Source: Purpureocillium takamizusanense
Lineage: Eukaryota; Ascomycota; Sordariomycetes; Hypocreales; Ophiocordycipitaceae
Reading direction: 5' to 3'
Length of the DNA: 64,000 nt
Assembly (NCBI RefSeq): GCF_022605165.1
Contig: NC_063072.1
Location: forward strand, 2,232,001-2,296,000
In this document: positions 1 through 12,500 of the stretch, in pieces
How positions within the stretch are numbered: the stretch's first letter is position 1
How the letters are laid out: every line of letters begins with the position of its first letter
Translations under genes and position numbers: made by a program
The notes under the pieces: generated by a model
What the model saw: the letters and a program-made list of their open reading frames with translations, nothing else
What the model was told of the DNA's origin: nothing
Database searches by the model: none

Positions 1-1491
1 GCGTAGTTGCGTGGTGTCGCGAGTCTTGTGGAGCTCGGGGTGATGCAATCGGGAGGGATTGGGGCTCTGTGGCTCGAGGATGCTGTGCTGGACATGGCTC
101 CCGCGTTGTCGCGGGAAGTGACCCATTGGATAATCAAGGCCGAGAAAAGAACTGGAACTCGACGTTAGGCCTCATCGAGTACGAGTGCTAATGTCCATGG
201 TCTCATACTGTCGCAATTGCAGCACATCAGACATACCCAGCCGGGCTCTCCGTTGAGCGCCGTGAGAACCGTGAGGTTGCTTCCGTCGGAGCTTCAAGTT
301 AGTATCTCTGAGACAGGTAAGCAAAGGGGCGAGGACTTGCACAATACTGCTGGTCAGCGTGCACAAAGCACCGACAAATGTCCTGACTGCAACTATGCGG
401 AGGCGACGGTTTGCCGGTGTGCGGGCCATATTCTTGAAAGTGTACAGCTCTGCCCCGTGTCAACGGTGTCGATTCGCGCGCCCTTGCCCTTTGCTCAAGG
501 ATACTCACTGCTTAGCGGTATGAGAAACAGGAGCGTCAAGTACACATTGGCGATGGCGTCAAAAGATATGAGAGGGATCATGGCCTGGCTCTTCATGCCG
601 ATGATGCAGTGCCCCTCCCTCAGCTCAACGATGCGGCTACGCCCGTCAGCAATTCAGGAGGACAAGGAGAAGCACACTTTGATGAGCTCACAATACGAAA
701 TTCGGAATCGCCACGATGATGTACATGCTGAGCATCCCACACGAGTTGAAGAGGTACAACTTGGACTGTACCCTCATTTTCGGAGTCGCGCGAATGATGT
801 GCTGGCAGTTGCAGTTAGAGAAGTACTTCGCGCCCAAGATGGACCACGCACGCTTTTCTCAACCAAGAAGAGGTAGATGAACTGAACGATGAGGTCAACA
901 AGTAACTTCGATCAATGTCTTCGAGATGGTGTTCCGGGAATCTCACAATCTGCGACGCGTCTCCGTGTCAGCCGGGTGTTCAACGTGCCCATCGGGGGGT
1001 TTCTGCTGCCCATCACCTTTGTCGTGACGTAGCACACAAGGCAAAGCAGTATGGCGCTGTCGCACGTCTCGTGGCTCGCGTTTATACCAAGGGCGTGCTG
1101 CAGCGTGGCCGTCCCAAAGACGAATAGGTACGAATCGATGTAAATCGCAAAGACCACTGGCATTTGTCAGGCATCAGCAGAGGCCTCCCTCTCTGTCGGG
1201 AAAACAAGCTGGACGGCGGGGAAAGCGCGAGGTCACTCACACCAGGCGACAAGCGGCAGACGGCGCCATGATCGGATAGCCAACACCCTCTGCGCTGCGG
1301 GCGAGTCTTAGCACAGGGCAGCAGATCTTGGGGGGCCGGGGGGCCGGTGAAACCGGTGCGAGGAGAGAGTGAAAAAGCTCACTGAGGAATAGAGTGAGGA
1401 TCGTCGTGGCCGCCAGGGACAACACCATGCTCGCGATCCGACCCGCCTCGGGCACACTCACAGGCGGCACGCCCGCTGTCGGCGGTATCAT
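1..1491 (-). CDS. Seven-segment fungal integral membrane protein, 3' end cut by window edge
   Basis: Reconstructed from nine exons on the minus strand: 1491-1383, 1294-1241, 1156-1017, 881-852, 801-692, 636-509, 449-341, 279-209 and 151-1; reading phase is kept at all eight junctions. About 300 residues are visible. Seven hydrophobic segments can be read, among them IASMVLSLAATTILTLFL, VFAIYIDSYLFVF, SAILLCLVCYVTT, YLFNSCGMLSMYIIVAI, IPLISFDAIANVYLTLLFLI, VAVRTFVGALCTLTSSIV and VCLMCCNCDILFSALIIQWV. The sequence resembles a conserved ascomycete membrane-protein family that I know only as uncharacterised; no function can be given. The intron at 280-340 has a GC donor (GT|GCAAGT) with a TACTAAC branch site. 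The start at 1491 is the ATG just before MIPPTAGVPP; an in-frame ATG at 1683 would add 64 low-complexity residues. The C terminus lies outside the window. Confidence 0.72.
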
Positions 1492-2390
1492 GTCCTCATC
1501 GAGTAGGAGACGAGGCGAAGCGGCGACATGTGGCGAGACTTCACTGAGCTGGTCGAGCTCTAGGTCTGGGGGAGGGTTCAGGATGGGCGGACGGGCGACA
1601 AGGCAGGCCAGATCGTTGCTCAGGGTCGTCCCAAAGAAGCGAAGAGGTTTCAATAAAGACAATGAAGAGGGAAGACAAGTCAAGAAAGCAAAAAGGTAGC
1701 TTCAAAAGGCCCAAATGCTGCCGTCGCCTTGTCGTAAGCCCTTTTAGCCGACAGACGTTCCCCTGATCGAGAAGGAGGGCAAGATGCTTTGCCTCTAGGA
1801 TGATGGGCAAACAAAGGATGTCCACCTCGCTCCACCAGGGCGCGGAGACGAGTTGCGCGACCGGCCAGGGCGGCGATTATCTGCCACAATAACGGTTCGT
1901 GCCGTGGCCGTGCCATTAAACAGGTAGGCACGCTTTCTATAACGAGCAGGCGTGGACAGGAAAGCAGAGGAATGGCATCCGAGGTCGCCCCTGACGCCTG
2001 TGATACATGCGGTGGACCAACGAAGGAAGTGCGACTCAGCGGCATGGCTACAGTGCTTGATGCCGGCAAAACACTATGGTAAATCAATGGCACATGTACT
2101 CCGTATACATTCATTCTGATTCGAGCACAACACATTGCTCTCATGTGTCAAGCAACAAACGCCGTGCCATGCTCCTCAAATGCTCCTGTGCCCATCCCGT
2201 GTTCTGAATGTCCCAAACGCCTCCCATAACAGCGCAGCCCAAGATCGAAACACGCCCCTCGCCCCCTCCCCCCTCCTCGGTCTTTACAAATTCGCCGAGA
2301 AACAGCGAGGCCCGGCCGTTGATGGGGTCCAGCCCGCCAGACCTAGGCGGTTAACCTCGCACAGGCTCTCATGCCGCTCGCGTAGCCTCA
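1492..2390. other. Intergenic, no gene seen
   Basis: This is the 5' flank of the membrane-protein gene and the 3' flank of the RING ligase gene. The open frames here overlap on both strands without family resemblance or splice-consistent extension. I see no repeat or RNA gene. Confidence 0.5.
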
Positions 2391-4055
2391 TCAGCCTCGA
2401 CTTTCCCGGTGGCGCTGGGCAGGCTGGGCACGGGTCCGAATGCGAAACTTGTCCTTGAGTTTGTCAGTCAGGCGTGCGCCATGCGGCCTGTCGCTTGCAT
2501 CCGTCGCCTCCGTGTCGTGAGCCTCGTGGCTGTGTTCGTTTCCCTGTGCCCTCATCTGTCGGAGAGCTTCGATTCGCTCCTCCACGGGCGCTTGCCGCAG
2601 CCTGTTGACGTCAAATAGGCGCGACAACCGGTGGCCATGTGTGCTAGAGGAAGCGTGCTCGTCTTCGCCTTCCATGGCCAGGGGTGGCGCCAGGGACTCG
2701 TTGTCGCCGGCGGTGGAGCCTTCGTTGGCGTTGCCCTGACTAGGTCGAAGATCCAGTCGGCTAATTCACGTTAGCAGCCGCTGCCGACTCTCAGGTTTCA
2801 CAAGACTCACCAGAGCGGACATGTCCCAGACACGTTGACCAGCCAGGGGTCGACGCAGTGGGGGTGGAACTGGTGGTGACACGGCAAGACCCTGACGTCC
2901 TCGCCCACCTTGAAGTCTTCGGTGCAGATGGAGCAGCCTGGGTGGCTGTCTTCGCCATGCCCGGCGTCGGTCAGGGCTGAAGAGTTGCGTGTGGACCTCG
3001 ACGTCTCCCCGCTCTGTCGCCTAGACCCAGGAGCGGCCGCTGCGCCGGTGGCGGTGTCGGGCTGCTCCTCGTTGACGGATCGCTGTGTGGCCGCGTCGTG
3101 ACCATCCGTCGTGGCCGTGTCCAGCTCGAGTTCAGGGTCCGGCTTGGTAGGCTGCTGGTTCCCAAACTTGACAATGGGAATGGTGTCGAGCACGGCACGG
3201 GCCAGCCCCTTTGCTCGGCTCTGCCGGGGCCGCCCACCGAAGGCGCCCCTGGGTCCATACCTCTCGGGGTAGCGGTGCGCTCTTATGGCACCCGTGGCGA
3301 TGATGATGAGGAACAGCAGAGTGATGAGGCCCGTGATACTATATAGAATGCTCATCGCCACCGCCGAGTTGCTGCCTCCACTGCCCGTGTCGCCGCCGCC
3401 GCCGTGGTTGTCGGTCGCATTGCCAGAGATGAGGACCTTGACGTCTCGCCCAGCTCTAGTGCCATTGAGGAAGCTCAGGACCTCGGTTGCCTCGCCCGCG
3501 TCCGCCATGGTCAGTATGCTGGTGTACGGGAGGGAGTCGGTGTCGCTGATGGAGCACCAGTTCTTATTGGTGGAATAGAGAACGATTGCTTTTGGCTTCT
3601 GCTTCATCAAATCATTGAGCATCTTGTCAGGGTTGATGAAGCTGTCATCGCTCGGCTTGTCGCAGGATAGATATGCGACGTCGTCGTGGTCTTTGATCTC
3701 GTTGTAGTTGGTTACGTTGGCGGGCTTCATGTTGCCGTATATCCGGACAATCTGTCAGAACTCCCACGTCAGCAGCGAGACTTGGTATGTGGCGGCCGAG
3801 GCAGCTCACCCCGCGAGCCGGACTCGACTCGTTGAGGCCAAGATTCGACGTCAACGGGATCGTGGTCAGTTGCAGCCCCGGCTGAGACGACAGCGTCAGC
3901 TGTAGGGCATTGTTGGACGCCCACTCCGGAACATCGCTCTCTGCCTCCGTAGTAACGCCTCCATCATCGGCACCGACAAAGGCAGCAGCGAAGAGCAGCG
4001 CGAAGAGCAGCACCATCAGCCGGCTGACCCGGTCCAATGACGGCGCGGCGGCCAT
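2391..4055 (-). CDS. PA-TM-RING type transmembrane E3 ubiquitin ligase
   Basis: Three exons (4055-3810, 3751-2811, 2760-2391) give 518 residues. The N terminus is a signal peptide (MVLLFALLFAAAF core), followed by a lumenal region of about 190 residues in the position of a protease-associated (PA) domain, one transmembrane helix (ILYSITGLITLLFLIIIA) and a cytosolic RING-H2 finger: CSICTEDF, then CHHQFHPHC, then CPLC, where the last Cys codon is completed across the second intron. Proteins of this architecture are endomembrane ubiquitin ligases that sort or degrade membrane cargo. The start at 4055 was chosen because it puts the signal peptide at the N terminus; an upstream ATG at 4124 would bury it. 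The C-terminal tail after the RING is charged. Introns are 58 and 50 bp with GTGAGC/GTGAGT donors. Family assignment is firm; the substrate is unknown. Confidence 0.88.
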
Positions 4056-7000
4056 GGCCGATCGGAATGTCGCGAGGAGCCGATGCTGCTGGGGCGATGT
4101 CGGGCCGTGTGCGGACAGCGGCAACGGAAGGCGAAGAAACTGATCTCAGCGTCCGGGAAATGCGTGCCAGTGGCGTCTGGGGCGAAGGGGGTGGTGGATG
4201 GGTTGCGTGCGTATGGATGGCGCAGGCGACGGGCAAGTCGAGAGGAGCCGCGGAGGCCACGGGCTCGGGCTCTCTGTTAGTGTGAGACGAGCGACGACAT
4301 TGGGCGAGTGATTGGCGGTGCCGCAGCTGGATTCGCCTGCGGCGAGACTGATTAAATCAGGCGCAAGACGGCAGGGACGGAGACGGTGTCGGAGTCGTAG
4401 GAAAAGGTTGAGCAAGAGAAGGGTGCACTAGGGGGGGGGGGGGAGGGCGAGTGGTTCGTGCGGTCGGGAGGAACTGCGCGATGTCGATGCAGGAAAGCGG
4501 ATGGATCGAGCCCAGAGACGGATGGATGGGACCAGGAGCTCTCAGCGGGTAGACTGGAGAGAGAGAAGGGGGGGCGGGGGGGGCGGGTGTTCACCAGTGC
4601 CATGGATTGATTGATTGCCTTGCGGGCGGGTGCGGTGCGGCACAGGCGAGCGGGGAGCCGATGGAACGGCCGGCAACCGGCGCAGTGCTGGAAGACCTCA
4701 AGACTTGGGGGGGGGGGGCCTCATCATGGAACCGGCGGGCAGCAGCAGTGACAGTGGAAGAGTGGCAAGGCAAACCGCCAAGCCAGCCAGCCAGCCAGGG
4801 GACAATGATGAGAGGCGCCCAGGCGAGTCGCGGTGGAGCCCACCCGCGCCACCTCCACGGGCTAGAAAACAGCCGCCGTGGGGGCTCGCTGCGAACCTTA
4901 GTACTGTAACCTACTGTACTACCAACGCTACCTAGGCTAGGTACTAAGGATCCATTGCTTGGCCAAGGCTCTAAGCGGGCATCGAAGAGCCTGGGTCTTG
5001 AGGTACTTGGTCGCAGCAGCCAGCAGCCGCCCACAGCGCAGGTACCGCACCGCACCGCACCGCACCACCCGGGGCAGCATCCCGACGCCGCCACCTCAAC
5101 CTTGTGAACGCAGCGATGTCTGGGCATCCAGCGCCCGCAACCACTAACACACAGCGCCGAGGCCCACGGTGCAGCTGCCCACCGCCACGACACGCTACCG
5201 GCTGGGCGCGAAGACTTTCTCGACTCAGGCTCTACCGATTCATGGAAAGGGAATTATAAAGTACGTACGTCAGGACCGAGTTAACAAGTTGCTCCGGCCG
5301 ACGGGCCCAATGGTCGTCAGTCGGGCCCGGGTCGGCCGGCATTGACCAAGGGCGCGGGCTGGGCGTCAGAGATCAGTCAGTCAGTCGGTCCGTCACCATC
5401 TACCAGCCAAGCAACAACGAAAGCGCGCCCAGCCCAGCCCAGCCCAGCGGCGAGCGGGCGTCTGTCTGTCTGTCTCTGTGGTGCGTCTGGTGACAGCCGA
5501 AACCCGTGCATGCGCGGTACACGTAACCAACTATTGTCTTGGCCGGAACCAGGTAAAGAAAGCTGCGTGTCTACCACGTACATGCAAAACTCATCATTTT
5601 TTCTCTTCTAAATCATCGTCAACTCCGCTGTTGCTCGACCGCTCATCCGGCACTTTTTTTTTGCATACACTTTCCTTCCATGTCTCTGGTACAGCAAGTC
5701 AGACTCATCTCTCCCCCTCTCCCAAAGTGCCGGAGGAGGCGGCGGTGGGTGGCCCCATCCATGCGTGAGGGCAACGACTGAACGGATGGGCGGCAGCAGC
5801 AGTCGGAGCGCTCGGGAGGAGAGAGGACGGTGGCGGTCGTCATATCCATCGGTCGTCAAAAACGCTCTCGTGACCCAGCCAGGGCAGGGCAGGGCAGGGC
5901 AAGGGCACCATGGAATCATGATTACCACGACGCGAGATGATGACGACGGGAAACGTTGCCGCCACGCAAAACGCGCCTGGCCCAACCAACCCTGTTTCCC
6001 ATCCCATCGCGTCTACGTCCATGTACAAACAAGCGTTACCGAACCCGAACGTTGAGTGAGCACGGCTCTGTGCAGGGACAGGTAGAAAGAAGCGGCAGCA
6101 AGCTGTAGTAAAAGTTCATAGCTTGTACTTGCTTGGCCTCCCATCAAAAGGTCGACGGACGGACAGACAAGGCAGTCTTACCAACAACAAAGGCGAAACC
6201 CCCCCCCCCCCTCCCAAGCACACGAAACGGCGGGCCCCCCATCCGCCGCCCCTGCCACTACCACCACCACCACCAACCATCAACCACCTCCCACAGCCAG
6301 TGCCGCAGAAGCCAGCAGCCGCTTTCCGAGTGTTTGGAACCTCCATCCCTCGCTCGTAGTGTGTACTCGCGCCAACGGCGACTGCATGCGCTTCACCTAT
6401 TGTCATCGTTGTCGTCGTCGTCATCGTTACACCGGTTTCCCCCCCCCCCCTCACAACGGCGTGATCCATCGCCGCCATCCCCTTTTCTCACTGTGTGTTC
6501 CATCGTTATATGTGCGCAGTCGCGCGAGAGGAGAGAGATAAAAGAAAGTCCGCAACCACTTACTTTGTTCATTTTAAACGGAGTCTCTTCATTTCACCCT
6601 CATGCACCTCTGCATCACCTAGTGGTACTACTACTTTGCACTACGTACGAAGTACATCGTGACAGCGCGCGCGCACGCGCAAGAGCCTTCCTCCCCGTCT
6701 TCCGTGTCTACCCGCGACCTTCAATCATACTACGACGTACTTACTTCGTACCTATCGAGCGTTGGCCCCGACAAGAGTCGCGCCCCCCCCCCCCCCTCCC
6801 CTCCCCCTCCCCGCCCGTCCGCCCGCAGTGTGCGAGACAAGACTCGTTGTTGGTGAGACTTCCGACCGAGCCCACCTGCCGGCGTACATACGTACGTAAA
6901 ACTACAACTACCACTGGAGAGTGTGAGACCCTCGAGGGCCCACGAGACTGGGCTTCGCAAGACCAAGGAGGAAACACAAGGCTTGGGCGCCCCCCAACCC

Positions 7001-8356
7001 ACCGCCAACAAAGAATGCCCGCCGCCCTCCTAGTAGTAGCGGGAACGGCCCGGTTTTCAAGACCTCGTAATGACGACTTACGACGCCCTCTCCTACTAGT
7101 AGTACTAGGTAAGTAGCAGCAGTAGTAGTAGTAAGTAGCGGCTGGAGGGGTAGCATCTCTTGCGCTTGGGCTGTCCAAGTACGTAACGGGAAAATGAGAG
7201 AGACCGCGTAAGAGCCAGCCTGTGTTGTAGGCGGAGCTCATTTGTTGAACGCGTTTCGACGCCGTGCCATGGATCCGACCAACGGGCGAGGTGTCGATTT
7301 TCCAGACGACGGCGCGCATCGTCTGCGACACGGGGTGGCCGAGCCCGAGACTTGCTTCTAGTCTCATGCTTGCGCATGGAAGACTGGGACTTGCCTGGCG
7401 GGATGCATGATCGAATCGTCCGAGTAATGGCAGGAGCAATTCTGTACTATCGTAAGTTGTCGACAAGTACAGTATATTGTATGCGGCCGCAACCGAGCAA
7501 CGCATCTCGACTCCCACTTGCCGTTGTCGTCCGGGCCCCGACCTATCCGCCCGGCCCGTCAAGTGCCGGGTCTCGGAAGCGCCCCATGCCAGCCACGGTA
7601 CGCACTTGGCTGCTTCACTCTTCCGCAACTCACGCCCCCTCTCTTCGCCCGTGGACGCTGAGGTAGGTGTTAGGCGGGCACTGCACAGATCCCCCACGGT
7701 ACGGTACGGTACTCACGGACGATCACAACGGACACTGTTCCACGCCAGCCAGCCTAGTCGTTCCCATACAAAAAAGCACCGCGCGACGAACCGTCGTCCC
7801 GTGCGCCCGGATTCGCCGCGGCCGCCGCCACCTTTTTGCTGCTCCTCGAGGGTGAGGTTAAAAGCAACGAGCGCAGCGGCCGGTTTCTTTTGCCACGCGA
7901 CCATGGCCCCCATGTACGTGGCCCTTTACGCCACACTCCCGGTCGACGGGTTCATGTCTATCAGACGTACCAGGTTGCATGTCGCGGCAAGACAGGACCA
8001 GCGGCGCATGTCTGTTGAAATAGCAAGAAAACAGGCGTGTCGTGGCCTGGATCCGACAGTGGCGCCCAGTGTCGTCATTAGTCACATAGCCCGGACTCCA
8101 TGTATAAATCTGCGGACCGGGAAGCACAAGCGTTACCCCAAGTTATGTGCGTGGGCTCGTATAACACTCGTGGATATGATCGACCGCAGCCTTGAGCGGC
8201 GGTGGCGTGACGCGGCCACTGCCGAGGTGACTGGTCAGGCATGTCTTTTGTGTGGCGTCGGTGTGAGGTCGTCCGCAGCATACCGCACCCTCCCCCTTTT
8301 CGCCCTCCCCCTTTTCGCCCGCCGCCCAGCGTACCAAGGCGTCCCGGCCGGCCTGC
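4056..8356. other. 4.3-kb gene-free, repeat-rich stretch
   Basis: Contains homopolymer tracts (G at 4431-4443 and 4707-4718; C at 6199-6211, 6439-6450, 6783-6796), tandem CCCAG near 5430 and GGGCA near 5885, GTAGTA-type repeats near 7090-7135, and copies of TACGAAGTA at 6646 and 6742. The first few hundred bases are probably the 5' leader of the RING ligase gene and the last part the 3' flank of cofactor B. The open frames are proline/arginine-rich and overlap on both strands, so I assign no gene. Confidence 0.5.
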
Positions 8357-9582
8357 TCAAATCTCTTCCATGTCCTCCAAGTCATCCAGCGGTGGGAACT
8401 CGCCCACCTCGACCCTCTCCGGCCGCACAAAGACACCATGCTTGAGCTCCACTGGCTCGCCCCAGTATCGGGTTCCCGCGATGCTGCCGTCGTTTTTGCC
8501 CACCGGCTCGTCCAGCTGCACTCCGACCCAAGTTCCTCGGCCCGAGGGGATCTCATTGACTTCGCCCACGTATCGGACCACGCCGCGGCGGGCGTCTTCG
8601 CCCCCAACCCGGCACCGCTTACCCACTTGGATGCCGCGGCGGCGCACCTCGTCGTCTAGGGCTGCGAGCTTGGCCTGCTCGTGGTCAGGCGCGTTGGGGT
8701 CGAAGCGGCCTAGCTTCTGCGCCTTCTTCCATGCCAGCACAGAGTCCGTCTTCTTCTCGTACTCATCCTCGGGCATCACGTACTTGTCCACCCCGGATGT
8801 GTCGGTGTAGTTGGGTCTCGCACCCGGCGGTCGGGCATCTCCCACCTGCAACGCGACCGCTCGTCGTCAGCCTATGTTCTCGGTCATCCCACGCACCTTC
8901 GCGGCCAGAGACACGCCCGTAGCAATGCAGTAGCGGAGATGGGTAGTGATGCGCGTTGGACCTGGCTGGACGCATGGACAAAGCCGTCGGCTGGGGAAAG
9001 CCTCACGCCGACCGACCCATGCACGCCTCTCTGGCCCTTCTCCTTGCTCTCTCTCTCTCTGCGCGCGCAATGTGTCGCTTCGGCGTCATCGACACGGTTG
9101 GTCATGCGGCCGCTTGCCCGGTCCGCTGCCGCAAAACGCCTCGACAGCCAAGCGTCGCATCGATCCAGCAGGCAGAGCGGACGCATGAGACATTTTCCGA
9201 CATGCACATAGGGCAGGACGGTGAGAGCTTGGCAGCACGGGAACGACGCTCGTGGCCGGGAGGAAAACCCAGGATCCTGGACGACGTCCCGTCACGCTGG
9301 GGGCGGGAGCAAATCAGAATGAGGTAGAGGCCCAAGACTTACATGCAGCTCCGCGTAGGGAGCCAGGGGGAAGCTGGACAGGCGCACGCTGTCCTCGTCG
9401 TCTCCGTCAATGAGGACGCGCTCCGCCCCCGCTGACGGCTGGAGACTTAGTATCTGTGACGAAGGGGGAATGCCGGTGATGGTCTCGAGCTTGGCGCGCA
9501 GCTGCGTGATGGTCCACGAGGGCGTGATGCGGCGCTCCGAGGCCGCGTTCTCCGAGATGACCTGGAGGGGGACGTCGGCCAT
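8357..9582 (-). CDS. Tubulin-folding cofactor B (Alp11 family)
   Basis: Two exons (9582-9343 and 8845-8357) give 242 residues. Residues 1-85 form a ubiquitin-like domain (DVPLQVISENAASERRI...). The middle contains the family stretch TDTSGVDKYVMPEDEYEKKT followed by SVLAWKKAQKLGRFDP. The C-terminal half is a CAP-Gly domain with GVVRYVG, GTWVGVQLDEPVGKNDGS and GTRYWG; the protein ends in an acidic EEI motif, as cofactor B proteins do. The product helps release and fold alpha-tubulin together with cofactor E in the cytoplasm. The single intron (8846-9342) is 497 bp, much longer than its neighbours' introns, but the splice GAGCTGCAT|GTAAGT and GCAG|GTGGGAGAT restores a good family match. The size agrees with the family (about 240 residues). 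Confidence 0.92.
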
Positions 9583-12500
9583 GATGTCGGTGTCGATGTC
9601 GATGTCGATGTCTGCTTCCTGCGACAGAGAATCCCCCGTTGTAGTAGTCCAGCCCGTGATGAGAGCAGTTTCAGGACGATCGATGGCCCGTCGTCGTGGG
9701 GCGCGTAGGTCGGATGGACGTCGTAGCCTTGCTGGTCTCGGAAAAAATAGAGTGGGGTGGGGGCCAAAGGGGGGGAAATCAGGGTCTCCCCTCTGGACGC
9801 TTACAGAGCGAGTGGCTCACAGAGCGGTGCTGCCGTACAGTACGAAGTACCTACGTGCAGGCAAAGCAGAACAGAACAGGCCAAGGGAAGGCAAGATGAG
9901 GCAAGCCGGAACGGAGCGAGGGTGTTTGTTTGTCGTCAATGAAAATGCTTACCTTGATACCTTATGGTATGTAAGGCAAGGCAAGGTAAGGAAGGTACAG
10001 TCAGTCAGTCGAGCCACGCTCTCCCAAACAAGGTCCCCGAGGTATCAAGTACCGCGCCATGTCTGCGGAGTTGGTTCCGGTGCATTATCATTGGACCCCT
10101 CATCAGTTGGACGGGCAGTCCGTCATACTACTTACTAACGTTACTGATCAAGGCACCACCTCACCTTGGCCTCTGGAAACCACCCACGGCGCACTGCGAC
10201 TCTGAAACTCTACCGCCTACCGTAGGCACTGCAGGTAGGTAGGTAACTAAGGCATAGCAGGCCCAGTAGCCATAATAAGGCACCTAGAGCAAGGCGATAA
10301 CTTGCCGCCCGCCCGCAGCCCCACGAACAAAGTGCAAAAAACCTACCCCTGGATTAGTACATAGCATCTGCCATGTTGTTGCTTTTGGTGCCTGTTCGAA
10401 ACACATAGCCACCATGACCTTGCCCATACCTCGGACATGTCCGTGAAAAGGGGTGGGAAGAAGGGGGGGAAGTTCCTTGGTCTTTCCTGAGACTCGGCTA
10501 TCATGCTCGCCGAGTCGGGACGAACCACCCTAGAGCTCTCCAAAAACGCCAGCACGCTCATCATCGTGTTTCTCGTGGGCATCATCAGCGCCAGGCCTCT
10601 GCGGATCGTGCCCGGCAAAAATGGCTGCCGGGTTATTTCGTACATACAGTACAGTTCGTAGTAGTTCCAAAGGTTGAGTGAGTCAGTGAGCACAAACGCA
10701 CCGCACTCCCCCCCCCCCCCTTCCCCCGCTGTTCATTCACCATCTCAAACTCGACCTCACCTCATTGTTTTGTCTCGGAATGGCGTCATTTCCATTTGCC
10801 CGCTCCAACAGCACGTGCTGCCCCGTCCGTCCCTTGTTGACCGTCCGTCCGTCCATTGGAAGCCCGGTCCAGCCCAGCACAGCCCAACAAGACCCTTCTT
10901 CGGTTTCCTGTATCAGCCACAATGGCGAGCGAGCGACCTCATGGCAACCAAAACGATCCCGCCTCACCCCATTTCTAGACCCTCAAGTCAGTCAGTCAAG
11001 TGAGTCCGTCACTCGGCGAGTGCCGTTCATCATCAAGGAGCAAGTAAGCAATCAAGCCAGCAAGCCTCGTCTTTGCATTGGTTTCCGTCGTCACCGCCCA
11101 CCACCGTTGCCCTGTCCTTTGTCCATCATCGTCACAGTCGCACAAACCGCGTCTGCTGCTCGGCAAGCAAACTTTACACTCCCCCGTCCGACCAACCAAC
11201 TGCCCCAACCATGCAAGCTCTTTCTTTGGGTTTGGGTTGCGCGCTGCCGCATCGTCGCCGCCGCCCGCCCGCCCGCCATGCAGAGACTCTACATACATAC
11301 ATACATACACTCTTGACGTAGCAGTCACAATGCAAACCGCTTTGCTCGGCCGTCAGCTCGGCCCTTGGTGTCATGCTGTACGACGACCAGCCCCCAGGTA
11401 TTGAGTACCGCCCGCGCCCTCCCGAGGTGCTCCATGCCATGCCGGACAACAGCTCCGCTTCGTGAACCCATAATATCGCATCCTCGCATCCGGTGGGCTG
11501 GTTGCTGGTGGCCAAGGCCGACCATGCGGCATCGATGCAGCCCGCCCGCCAGCCAGGCATTGATGCGCCGCGCCGTACGAACACGCGCAGCATGTTTGAA
11601 ACCGCAGGTGAGCAAACCACGATGCGCTACTTCGCACACAACGTATACTACAACAGTACAGCACCTGTGCCCATGCTGCGGGCGTCAAACCGAGCGACCT
11701 CGTCGCCGGCCACGGCTCTCAGAGCCCTGAGTGCAACCCCATCTGCCTTGCCGGTCCGCCGGTGACCCGTGTCGCCCTGGCATGCTGGCCTCGGGCGCCT
11801 GTTGCCGCTGCTAACATGGAAGCGGTCTGCCGCCCATTGGTCCAGACGGTCGACACATCACGATGCTGCGCTGCAAGAGCACAACTCTGAAACATCCCCC
11901 TTTCACGTCCACTGACAAAAAAGTGGTTGTCTTGGCTGTCAACGTGCTCCGTCTGCCCCCCCCCCCCCGCCCAGCCTTCTCGTGGTGTCACCCAGACATT
12001 GGGTAGGAACCGAGATACGTACGCACGCCTATGGTGCCCCAAGGCATTGCTTTGCATGGAGCAATCTCGAACCAAGAAACAAGGTAAAACGCCCAAGTTA
12101 GAAAAAGCAAGTCGTCCCCGATGACTAGCGCATCATCCTACCGCCGCCATGGTGAAACGGGACAGCGAGCCCTCAAGAAGAAAGCCTTGACGGCCCAAGC
12201 ACCATCAATCAGTTCGCGGTTTGAACGAGCGAGACGACGGCCTTTGTGCGTCTTGGTACCTGATACTGACACCCGGGAGATGCCCAAGGTCAGGAAAAGA
12301 GAGGCCTCTCACCGCCACGTTTGCGCGGCGAGTGGGCTGAACCGCCGCCGGCGTCATCGTCGACTACGTTGGGCTGAGCTGCGTTTGCCGTCGAGCACGC
12401 ACCTGTGCTTTCTGACTGCGCCCCAGCACGTCCCTTGGAGTTCTGCAGTCGTCGTGCCAGCTGCCTCGAGGCGGTGGAGGTTGATGTCCTGTGTGCGGCG

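Noticed and set aside
6133..7116. 327-codon plus-strand frame
   Set aside because: Low-complexity Pro/His/Arg sequence crossing several homopolymers and microsatellites, with no domain.
7321..7400. Possible tRNA A-box (GGTGGCCGAG)
   Set aside because: No matching B-box (GGTTCGAATCC-like) or acceptor-stem pairing follows within tRNA length.
9410..10138. 242-codon plus-strand frame overlapping cofactor B
   Set aside because: Its first part is the antisense of the cofactor B first exon; the rest is low-complexity intergenic DNA.
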